A stretch of 14,435 nt of DNA from Treponema sp. GTDB taxonomy: Bacteria; Spirochaetota; Spirochaetia; Treponematales; Breznakiellaceae. The stretch spans positions 1 through 14,435 of the forward strand of contig JAITBO010000091.1 in assembly GCA_031283505.1 (NCBI GenBank), in the 5' to 3' direction. The notes under the pieces were generated by a model. The model did no database searches, was not told the DNA's origin, and worked only from the letters and a program-made list of their open reading frames with translations. Below are positions 7,535 to 13,600 of this stretch, in pieces; within the stretch, counting starts at the first letter, position 1; the number at the start of each line of letters is the position of its first letter. The position numbers and the translations under genes are program-made.

Positions 7535-7563
7535 ATTATAGAGAGGTAATCCCTGATGGGGAA
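7535..7563 (-). promoter_or_regulatory. chvE promoter with strong -10 and poor -35
   Basis: On the minus strand a perfect TATAAT (7540-7535) lies 34 bp before the chvE start codon. Seventeen bases further upstream the -35 position reads TTCCCC, essentially no match. A good -10 with a missing -35 is typical of activator-dependent promoters. Confidence 0.65.
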
Positions 7564-7600
7564 GTGTAAACATTTGACAATAAAGGAGAATCTTTTGATA
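7558..7600 (-). promoter_or_regulatory. Paired direct half-sites, likely operator for the AraC-type regulator
   Basis: On the minus strand TATCAAAAGATT begins at 7600 and TGTCAAATGTTT begins at 7579, two similar sequences in the same direction exactly 21 bp apart, sharing T-(A/G)-TCAAA. The proximal one abuts the -35 position. Directly repeated half-sites of 21-bp period touching the -35 are the arrangement used by AraC-family activators. The regulator encoded at 8706-10178 is the obvious candidate. Inferred from pattern only. Confidence 0.5.
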
Positions 7601-7638
7601 TTCTTTTTTCCAAACTGAGAACGGGGAAAATTTTAATG

Positions 7639-8709
7639 TCAAAATAATACATTGCGGTATATATCTTCGTAAGAATGAAACCCGTCCCGAATTATCACTT
7701 CCATATTGTCCTTAAAGACCGCTACGGGCGCTTCTATATACGAGGGGATCATGACGCCGCTTCCGTTATCCAGCAGCGTATCGTGGGGCGCGTCCCGTTT
7801 TTCCACGACCGCCATCGTAAGTTTTGCGGCCCGGGTAGCCAGTTTGCCGATAGGCTTGTACACGGTCATCAACTGCAAGCCCTCCACGATGTACTGACAA
7901 CTGATAAGTTCGGCATCCTGGCCGACTACCGCCATCTTTCCCGCGAGGCGCCGTTCGGAGAGCAGTTGAATCGCCGCCTGGGCAATAGAATCGTTGCCGC
8001 AGACAATAGCGTCGAAGGCGGTGGTTTCCTCCAGAATCGCGCCGATTTTTTCCAGCGCTTCATCAAAACTCCATTCTTCAAGCCATATTTCACGTTCAAT
8101 TTGAACCGCGCCCGCGCTTATTAAAGGATCGATTATCTCATGCAGGCCTTCGCTTATATTAAAACTATTTACGTCGTGTATCCCGCCGTTGACTATCAGG
8201 TACTTTCCCCGGGGAACCGCCGCGCTCAGGGCTTTGCCGAATTGGCGGCCTACTTCCCGGTTGTCAAATGAGATATAAGCGTCAATAGGAACCCCCATGA
8301 TCAGGCGGTCGTAGGCGATCACGGGAATTCCCGCATCCCGTACCTGTTTAATCGCCCCGGCGATCATCTCGGTATCGTGGGCGATCACCACCAGGATATC
8401 AATGTTTTGGTTTACCATATAGTTGATCTGGGCGATCTGTTCCCGGATGCCGCCCGCGGAAAGCTGGACGATCACATCTCCCCCCAACTCCTGGGCCGCC
8501 CCGGAGAAAACCTTCATATCCTTGTTCCAGCGTTCCACGATAAAGGTGTCGGTGGCGATGGAAAAACCGATAGTGATATTTCCCTTTTCCGGGGCCTGCT
8601 TTATCCCTGTCCGGGGCGGGGCGGGAACCGGCTGTCCCGGTCCCCGAGTCTCCTTTACGGAACAGGACAGGACGACAAGCGCCGTAATGATAAAAACCGC
8701 CCGTCTCAT
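7639..8709 (-). CDS. Sugar-binding lipoprotein, XylF/RbsB-like
   Basis: 356 residues. A short signal with lipobox LVVLSC (Cys16) predicts a lipid-anchored extracytoplasmic protein, followed by a flexible Pro-rich linker (GPGQPVPAPPRTG). The domain is a two-lobed sugar-binding fold closest in feel to XylF: ITIGFSIATDTFIVERWNKD, VIAYDRLI, AYISFDNREVGRQFG, AIVCGNDSIAQAAI and VVGQDAELI. The start is ATG 8709 behind GGAG 7 nt upstream; it overlaps the stop of the response regulator by 4 nt (ATGA), so it is translated as part of the regulatory operon. It ends 138 nt before chvE. Two roles are possible: a second ligand-delivery protein for GguAB, or a co-sensor for the kinase, as XylFII is in clostridial XylFII-LytS-YesN systems. 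Placement inside the regulatory unit makes the sensory role attractive but unproven. Confidence 0.88.
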   Translation of the reverse strand: MRRAVFIITALVVLSCSVKETRGPGQPVPAPPRTGIKQAPEKGNITIGFSIATDTFIVERWNKDMKVFSGAAQELGGDVIVQLSAGGIREQIAQINYMVNQNIDILVVIAHDTEMIAGAIKQVRDAGIPVIAYDRLIMGVPIDAYISFDNREVGRQFGKALSAAVPRGKYLIVNGGIHDVNSFNISEGLHEIIDPLISAGAVQIEREIWLEEWSFDEALEKIGAILEETTAFDAIVCGNDSIAQAAIQLLSERRLAGKMAVVGQDAELISCQYIVEGLQLMTVYKPIGKLATRAAKLTMAVVEKRDAPHDTLLDNGSGVMIPSYIEAPVAVFKDNMEVIIRDGFHSYEDIYRNVLF

Positions 8710-10178
8710 AGATCCGCTCCTTTTTCCCGCTTCACGTCCGCGGCATACGCCGTCGGGGAAAATCCCGTAAGTTTTCGGAATATCTTGCTGAAGTAATTGG
8801 GGTCCTGGTATCCCGCGGCAAAGGCAACTTCCTTTATATTCATCTTTGATTCCCGCAGTAATTTTTCCGCGTTTTCTATCCGAAGTTCCGTAACGTATTC
8901 GATAAAACTGGTTTTGCAGTGTTCCGAAAAGAGGCGGCTCAAATAGGCGGGCGATACCTGGGCGGCGGAGGCGGCGTTGTTAAGCTGAATCCCCGCGGCG
9001 TAATGCCGGTGGACATACTCAATGGCCTTTGCCAGCGGTACGGGGAAGCTGTTCGAGCGGCGGAGGCCGGCCTGGAACAGAAGTTTCTCAAACGTCCTGC
9101 CGGCCCACTCTTCCCAGCGGCGCATATCGGGAATAGCCATGATATCCTCGACGACGGCAAAGAGGGGCGCGTCTTCACTGTTGTCGCGGTAACAGCCGGT
9201 ACAGTCGTCCAGGAGGAACATGAACACCGGAATCATCTTTGCCTTGGCCAGGGTAAAATCATAGATTCTGAACAGTTCCCCCCACAGAACGGTAAAGAGC
9301 TTTTTTACTTCCTCCGGGGGCGCCGTACCGATCTTCCGCCTGAGCTGGATGATCCTGAGCCTTTCCCATTGCCGTATATCGGTTTCCTTCCGTTCCTCCT
9401 CCAGTTCCCGCAGGGCCCCGTTGCAGGAACGGTACAGTTCCTGCCCCCGGCACAGTTCCCCGACTCCGCGAAAGCAGGCAAGGGACGCGGGGAGGCTGTC
9501 CTTCAGAACGGCGTCCAGCCGGGCCTCAAGCGTTTCCCGGCTGATACTCCCGGAAACCAGGCACAGCCCCCGGTTCAGTATGATGTCAAAGCGGCAATGG
9601 TACTTCCAGGATATCTGTTCCACGATTTTCCCGCACCATTTTTCCGTGTCCTCTCCAAATTCCAAAAGGAAAACAACGCCCCAATCCGAGGGGAGGGCCA
9701 GATGCTCCCTCCAGTATCCCCAGGTTTCCTCATTCATCTCCTGCCAGATGATCTTCTTAAAGAAAGAATGTTCGGGGGCCTCCCCCTCCCCTTCCGCGGC
9801 GGGCCGCTTCGCCAGAGCTTCCCGCACATCATCAAGGGTGGAGAAAAAGGTTTTTTTTGATACGGGTTTTACAAGATACGCGAAGACCCCCAATGGTATG
9901 GCCCGTTGCGCGAGGTCGAAACGCTCATAGGCGGTGGAAAGGACAAAGACCATGCCGGGGAATTTCTTGTGTACGTCTTCGATAACCGCGAGTCCGTCCA
10001 GGCCGGGGATGTTGATGTCCATAAAAATCAGATCCGGCTCCATCTCGTGAATCATACGCAGGGCTTCGTAGCCTGAACGGGCCTTTCCCGCCAGGACAAA
10101 ACCGGCGGCGTTTTCCAGCATGAAACCGAAACTGTCCAGAACCGGTTCCTCGTCGTCCACGATCAAAACGCTATACAT
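8706..10178 (-). CDS. Response regulator with AraC-type DNA-binding domain, YesN-like
   Basis: 490 residues. The N-terminal receiver domain (1-120) is complete: acidic pair Asp8/Asp9, phospho-acceptor Asp54 in IFMDINIPGLDG, Thr82 in STAYE and Lys104 in YLVKPVS. A middle region of about 260 residues has no clear motif, as in most YesN proteins. The last 105 residues form an AraC-family double helix-turn-helix: AIEYVHRHYAAGIQLNNAA, SPAYLSRLFSEH, FIEYVTELRIENAEKLLRES, then IKEVAFAAGYQDPNYFSKIF and KLTGFSPTAY. The start is ATG 10178, overlapping the kinase gene by 16 nt, with AAGGG upstream. Together with the kinase it makes a two-component pair. Its likely target is the chvE promoter, where 21-bp-spaced direct half-sites lie; it could also regulate its own operon. 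Confidence 0.94.
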   Translation of the reverse strand: MYSVLIVDDEEPVLDSFGFMLENAAGFVLAGKARSGYEALRMIHEMEPDLIFMDINIPGLDGLAVIEDVHKKFPGMVFVLSTAYERFDLAQRAIPLGVFAYLVKPVSKKTFFSTLDDVREALAKRPAAEGEGEAPEHSFFKKIIWQEMNEETWGYWREHLALPSDWGVVFLLEFGEDTEKWCGKIVEQISWKYHCRFDIILNRGLCLVSGSISRETLEARLDAVLKDSLPASLACFRGVGELCRGQELYRSCNGALRELEEERKETDIRQWERLRIIQLRRKIGTAPPEEVKKLFTVLWGELFRIYDFTLAKAKMIPVFMFLLDDCTGCYRDNSEDAPLFAVVEDIMAIPDMRRWEEWAGRTFEKLLFQAGLRRSNSFPVPLAKAIEYVHRHYAAGIQLNNAASAAQVSPAYLSRLFSEHCKTSFIEYVTELRIENAEKLLRESKMNIKEVAFAAGYQDPNYFSKIFRKLTGFSPTAYAADVKREKGADL

Positions 10179-11701
10179 GGCGCCCTTCCCGTATCAATGC
10201 GGATAATAACGGCCGTGCCCCGGCCTTCCCCCGTTTCGATGCCCACCACCGCGGGATCATCGGGGTAGAAAAAGTACAGCCGCTGGATAACATTCTCAAG
10301 GCCCATCACCCTGGATATGGACGATTCGTCAATCGAAAGAGGGTGGAGCAGTTTTTCCACGGTTTCCGCCCGCATACCCCGTCCGTTGTCCCGTACCGAA
10401 AGGACAAGCCGGTTCTCCGCTTTTTCCGCCCGCACCATGATGAGGGAACGCGCCGCGCTTACGGCGGACGCGGGCCTTGCCGCAGAATCCCTAAAGGCGT
10501 GAATGATACAGTTTTCCACCAGGGGCTGTAGAATGAAAACCGGCATCTTGCAGGTATCCAAAAGTGATTCATCGTAATCCAGAACCAAGTCGAGATTTTT
10601 AGGAAACCGCACCTTGAGGATGGAGAAGTAGTAGTTAAGCCCTTCAATCTCGTGCCGCAGGGGAACGATGATCTCCTTGTTTCTGATGATGTGCCGGAAG
10701 AGCAGGGCGAGGCACTCCATGTACTCGCCGGTCCGATCCGCCCCCTCAACAATGGCAAGCTGCATCCCCGTGTTCAGAGTGTTAAAGAGAAAATGGGGGT
10801 TCATCTGGGCCTGGAGCGCATATATCTCCATGTGCCGTACCAGCCCTTCCATCTTCATGTTCCGCAGCTTTTCCTGCATATACTCCTGCTTGATATTCTC
10901 CTGCCGGCGGATCTCCTCGATAAACTGACGTATATCGTTTTTCATCCGGTTAAAGGCTTCCACCACCTGATCCATCTCGACAACCGAACTGGTTTGAATA
11001 TCGGGTATCTCAAAATTCCCCGACGACAGATCCGCAGCCAGCGCCGAAAGGCGGACCAGGGGACCGGTGATCCGTCCCGCCGATTGAAAGAGGAGCAGCA
11101 TCGAAAGGATCGACACAAAGATGATAAAGAGAAGATTGCAAAACTGGATGGTCCCCGATTCGGCGATAAAGAGTTCGTAGGCATCCAGTTGATTTCGGAA
11201 ACGTTCCGTGTTGACCGCCTCAATTTCTTCGTTGATATACGCCAGAAGCCCCGCCATTTCATCGTAGATCCGGGTGTAGGCGGCGATATTCCTGCCCCGC
11301 TTCTCTTCTATGGCCTCATCCGCGAGGTTCAGATAGGCGTGGATCAGGAAATATATCTCCCGTTCCTTCAGTTCTTCCTTATTCGCCGATATGGGACTAT
11401 AGGCCGGAAGTTTAGCCCGCAGATTCCGGGAATCGGTAACGATGCGGGCGAGGGCGTTGGACGAGCGGGTGGAAAGGTATTCCAGGAGCGGTTCCTGATA
11501 GGCCGCAAGATCCTCCTGGACGGTATTGATAAACCGTTCCTGCTCAAAACTGCTGTCCGATATGTCCTGCAAATTCTTTGCCGAGAAGAGGATGTAGGCG
11601 GTGGAAAAGACAAGGATGATGCCTACCCCGGATACGCTGACAAGCATCTGCACCCGGAAGGAATGGGGAAAACGGCGGCGAAAACGCGCGAGAAAGCTCA
11701 T
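10163..11701 (-). CDS. Membrane sensor histidine kinase, YesM/LytS-like
   Basis: 512 residues. Two membrane segments (about 19-41 and 186-206) enclose a roughly 145-residue extracytoplasmic region that looks almost entirely helical, with no recognisable ligand-binding domain such as PAS or Cache. A HAMP linker (207-262) and coiled coil (about 263-295) follow. The His_kinase block is LQAQMNPHFLFNTLN with phospho-acceptor His303. The ATP-binding domain has the N box PLVENCIIHAF (Asn397), DNGRGM (438-443) and GLENVIQRL (467-475). A helical outer domain suits signalling through contact with a binding protein, and binding-protein genes lie on both sides of the kinase-regulator pair. It starts at ATG 11701, sharing an ATGA overlap with the upstream binding protein, and overlaps the regulator by 16 nt. 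AAGGGCG lies 11 nt before the start, making translational coupling likely. Confidence 0.94.
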   Translation of the reverse strand: MSFLARFRRRFPHSFRVQMLVSVSGVGIILVFSTAYILFSAKNLQDISDSSFEQERFINTVQEDLAAYQEPLLEYLSTRSSNALARIVTDSRNLRAKLPAYSPISANKEELKEREIYFLIHAYLNLADEAIEEKRGRNIAAYTRIYDEMAGLLAYINEEIEAVNTERFRNQLDAYELFIAESGTIQFCNLLFIIFVSILSMLLLFQSAGRITGPLVRLSALAADLSSGNFEIPDIQTSSVVEMDQVVEAFNRMKNDIRQFIEEIRRQENIKQEYMQEKLRNMKMEGLVRHMEIYALQAQMNPHFLFNTLNTGMQLAIVEGADRTGEYMECLALLFRHIIRNKEIIVPLRHEIEGLNYYFSILKVRFPKNLDLVLDYDESLLDTCKMPVFILQPLVENCIIHAFRDSAARPASAVSAARSLIMVRAEKAENRLVLSVRDNGRGMRAETVEKLLHPLSIDESSISRVMGLENVIQRLYFFYPDDPAVVGIETGEGRGTAVIIRIDTGRAPCIAF

Positions 11702-12696
11702 TTGAGGGCGCCCTTACCGATGATCTCTATCCCCGTGTCGATGGAGGCGGCGGTATACCCGGTGCGCCGCAGGGCCGTGAGGGACCGTACCGCCTCGTAA
11801 CCTATCCGCTCCGGGTTTATCACGATGCTGGAGGCGATTACCCCCTTTCTGATATTCTCCTCTATTCCCGCGTCCGACCCGAAGCCTATCACCTGGACCC
11901 GGCCTACAAGGTTCATGTCGATGAGCGTTTGGGCGGCGGCCAGGGTATCGTTGGAATCGGTAAAAACGATGGTATTGATATCCGGGTTGTTGCGGAAGAG
12001 CCGGTAGAGCAGTTCCTCCGCGTCCAGGAGGTTGAGGTTCGTCCTGAAACCCGTAATCGGCGCGGCAAGGCGTTCCCCCAGGGCCGCGGTAATCCCCATC
12101 TCCACCAGTTCCCGTTCGCCGTAGATCCCCGGCGTTTTATCGCTGTACACCATCGCCAAACGTATAGGTGCCTCGTTTATGCTCCCCGACAGCGCGCCGA
12201 TGCGGCGGCCCACATCGAAGTTGTTGGTACCGATAAACGGCCAGGGCTGATCGTTGGGGATGTTGTGGTTGATGATCACCACCGGAATCTGTTTCTGCCC
12301 CAGCCTGTCCAACTGCCGGCGGGCCAGGGCGTCCTCCAGATAGGGACAGACGATGACCCCGTCAACGCCGGTATAGGGCGCCATTTCCAGTTCGTTCTTC
12401 ACGGGGTCTATGGAATGTATGGAAATAGCGGCGTTCGTCTCCGCGGCGGCCTGTTCGGCCCCCTCAATGATCCCCGTAAAAAATGAATTCCGGTTGTCCG
12501 GCAGGTACAGGGAAAAATGGTAATTGAGGGGGACGGCGGTCCCGCCTGATGATTGTATGTAGAGATTGCGGACCAGGTAGAGCGAACCGAGGAAGGTTCC
12601 CAAGGAAAGGAGGCTGAAACAGATTATACCCGCCCTGAGGAAATGCTTCACGGTAAAGAGTATACTTCTTTTTGGGCGCTTAACACCAGAGCGCAA
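11698..12696 (-). CDS. Membrane-anchored sugar-binding protein, probable co-sensor
   Basis: 332 residues from a TTG at 12696. A basic N-terminus is followed by one hydrophobic segment (about 22-43, IICFSLLSLGTFLGSLYLV) without a clear cleavage site or lipobox, so it is probably an uncleaved anchor. The rest is a RbsB/LacI-like periplasmic-binding fold: HFSLYLPDNRNSFFTGIIEG, VDGVIVCPYLEDA, PVVIINHNIPND, IGTNNFDVGRRIG, TIVFTDSNDTLAAAQTLI and VIGFGSDAGIEENIRKG. It is first in the regulatory operon, overlaps the kinase gene by 4 nt, and by position and anchoring is the best candidate to present ligand occupancy to the kinase. The start is uncertain: no ATG is available, the nearest purine-rich site (GGGGGAGG, about 12725-12732) is 28 nt from the TTG and 13 nt from an in-frame CTG at 12711, and a GTG at codon 16 is another option. 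Confidence 0.85.
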   Translation of the reverse strand: MRSGVKRPKRSILFTVKHFLRAGIICFSLLSLGTFLGSLYLVRNLYIQSSGGTAVPLNYHFSLYLPDNRNSFFTGIIEGAEQAAAETNAAISIHSIDPVKNELEMAPYTGVDGVIVCPYLEDALARRQLDRLGQKQIPVVIINHNIPNDQPWPFIGTNNFDVGRRIGALSGSINEAPIRLAMVYSDKTPGIYGERELVEMGITAALGERLAAPITGFRTNLNLLDAEELLYRLFRNNPDINTIVFTDSNDTLAAAQTLIDMNLVGRVQVIGFGSDAGIEENIRKGVIASSIVINPERIGYEAVRSLTALRRTGYTAASIDTGIEIIGKGALK

Positions 12697-12715
12697 AAAG
12701 GCGCCGGACAGAACC

Positions 12716-12731
12716 GGGGAGCCGCCTCCCC
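12716..12731 (-). promoter_or_regulatory. GC-rich hairpin covering the putative ribosome site of the regulatory operon
   Basis: GGGGAG-CCGC-CTCCCC is a perfect 6-bp stem with a 4-nt loop. On the minus-strand transcript one arm contains the GGGGAGG stretch that is the only Shine-Dalgarno-like sequence upstream of the binding-protein gene. It may reduce translation of the operon. A short hairpin in GC-rich DNA can arise by chance. Confidence 0.35.
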
Positions 12732-12803
12732 CGAGCCCCGCAGCCCCGGACGCGCCCTGTTTCCTTACGTTATTATTTTGTCTGCCGTATCGGAAAAACG
12801 TTC

Positions 12804-12833
12804 TTTATACTTCGCCTTACCGTACTATGTGAA
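12804..12833 (-). promoter_or_regulatory. Candidate sigma-70 promoter for the four-gene regulatory operon
   Basis: On the minus strand TTCACA (12833-12828, 5 of 6 to TTGACA), an 18-bp spacer and TATAAA (12809-12804, 5 of 6 to TATAAT). It would start transcription near 12797, leaving a leader of about 100 nt before the TTG start. It is the best promoter-like sequence I see between the operon and the repeat array. Confidence 0.55.
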
Positions 12834-13394
12834 GAGGCCGGGTGAACCCTCCCGAACAAAACATGCCGCCGCGTGGTCGATCCTTTACCCGGTTCCATAA
12901 CCGCAGCGGAACGCGGCGTTGGAAAATAAAATCCCTGCCGTCCGCCTGTTTTTGCAAGCGCCTTTCATGGCGGGCCGTTTGCCGCCGGCTTATGGTTGAA
13001 GCCTGAAGATTTTGCGGTAAAGTCTGAAGACTCCGGGTTGAAGTCTGAAGATTTTGGGGTGAAGTCTAAAGACTTTGAGTTGAAGTCTAAAGACTTTGGG
13101 TTGAAGTCTAAAGACTTTGAGGTGAAGTCTAAAGAAAATACGGTGTTGTCTGGAGAAAATATCCGGAAAAATTGTACGGAGAAATTTTTATTTAGAGTAT
13201 AACCGGGAGCCGGACAATTCCGCGCGGGGGCTGGCGTGCGGGCCTATGCCGTCTTGAGGTCCGCCGTTACCTTCAACAGGGGAATATTGTAACAAGTACG
13301 GAAAATTTGCGCGAGCCTTTGTATTGAACCGGCGGGGGATGAAACCGCCCCGTACTTTCGGACCAAAGGTCCGCAATTTCCTGTCCATACGACA
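12834..13394. other. Non-coding region upstream of the regulatory operon
   Basis: No convincing gene is present on either strand. The stretch holds the 21-bp repeat array (12996-13163), an AT-rich segment (13155-13200), and three small perfect hairpins: GGCGG/CCGCC at 13331-13349, CGGACC-AAA-GGTCCG at 13359-13373 and CTGTC/GACAG at 13381-13395. Related short motifs (GTACGG followed by AT-rich sequence) occur near 13174 and 13297. The far end abuts the MITE-like element. Open frames here lack ribosome sites and family resemblance. Confidence 0.6.
12996..13163. repeat. 21-bp tandem repeat array with internal dyad
   Basis: Six clear units begin at 12996, 13017, 13038, 13059, 13080 and 13101, then two degenerate ones at 13122 and 13143, all exactly 21 bp long. 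The core is AAGTCT-aa/ga-AGACTT, a 6-bp inverted repeat around a 2-bp spacer, perfect in the units at 13059, 13080 and 13101; a 7-bp linker separates cores. Because 21 bp is two helical turns, all cores face the same side of DNA. The plus strand could read as a heptapeptide repeat (LKSKDFG-like) in a 68-codon frame from a TTG at 12996, but there is no ribosome site and the differences between units are not concentrated at third codon positions. The array lies about 165 bp or more upstream of the operon's candidate promoter. An operator array is more likely than a gene, yet neither is shown. Confidence 0.8.
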
Positions 13395-13588
13395 GATCTT
13401 TTACCACTGTCAACAAGTTAAGGATTTGTTACCCGCAGATGAAGGAGCGGGGGTAGCGGAAAACCCGCGAAGCGGGGTTGGAGCGAGGGGGAGCAGCGTC
13501 AAAAACGGTTTGTCATAGGCAAAATTGGTGTCTCCTATGACATCAATGGCGCTCCCCCTTCTTAACTTGTTGACAGTGGATCTTTTAC
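13395..13588. mobile_element. MITE-like non-autonomous element with 18-bp TIRs and 10-bp target duplication
   Basis: GATCTTTTAC is present directly repeated at 13395-13404 and 13579-13588, as a target-site duplication. Between them lies a 174-bp element (13405-13578) bounded by perfect 18-bp terminal inverted repeats, CACTGTCAACAAGTTAAG at the left and its complement at the right. The interior has no transposase gene. It contains a CCCGC-GAA-GCGGG hairpin (13464-13476), a TGTCATAGG/CCTATGACA hairpin (13511-13542) and an enclosing GGGGGAGC/GCTCCCCC pair (13487-13494 with 13551-13558). TIRs ending in CAA...TTAAG and a 10-bp duplication recall IS4-family (IS231-like) elements, whose mini-derivatives are known; the family assignment is from memory and tentative. 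It sits 12 bp past the end of mutS2. The intact duplication and TIRs suggest a fairly recent insertion. Confidence 0.85.
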
Positions 13589-13600
13589 AGAAAAACCAAT

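Noticed and set aside
7615..7640. Terminator between the XylF-like lipoprotein gene and chvE
   Set aside because: Only an AAAATTTT palindrome is present, with no GC stem; read-through into chvE remains possible.
8919..9860. A 313-codon plus-strand open frame
   Set aside because: Antisense to the response regulator, whose receiver and AraC domains are clear; composition is Gly/Pro/Phe-heavy with no domain.
10652..11800. A 382-codon open frame on the plus strand
   Set aside because: It lies antisense across the well-supported histidine kinase gene, lacks family motifs and is rich in residues typical of antisense frames in GC-rich genes.
12553..12900. Plus-strand 115-codon open frame
   Set aside because: Mostly antisense to the start of the anchored binding-protein gene and its leader; no motif or ribosome site.
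12996..13163. CRISPR array
   Set aside because: Units are contiguous 21-bp repeats with no unique spacers and no cas genes nearby.
12996..13202. A 68-codon plus-strand gene made of heptapeptide repeats
   Set aside because: Starts only at TTG with no ribosome site, and substitutions among units show no third-position bias. Kept as a repeat, not a CDS.
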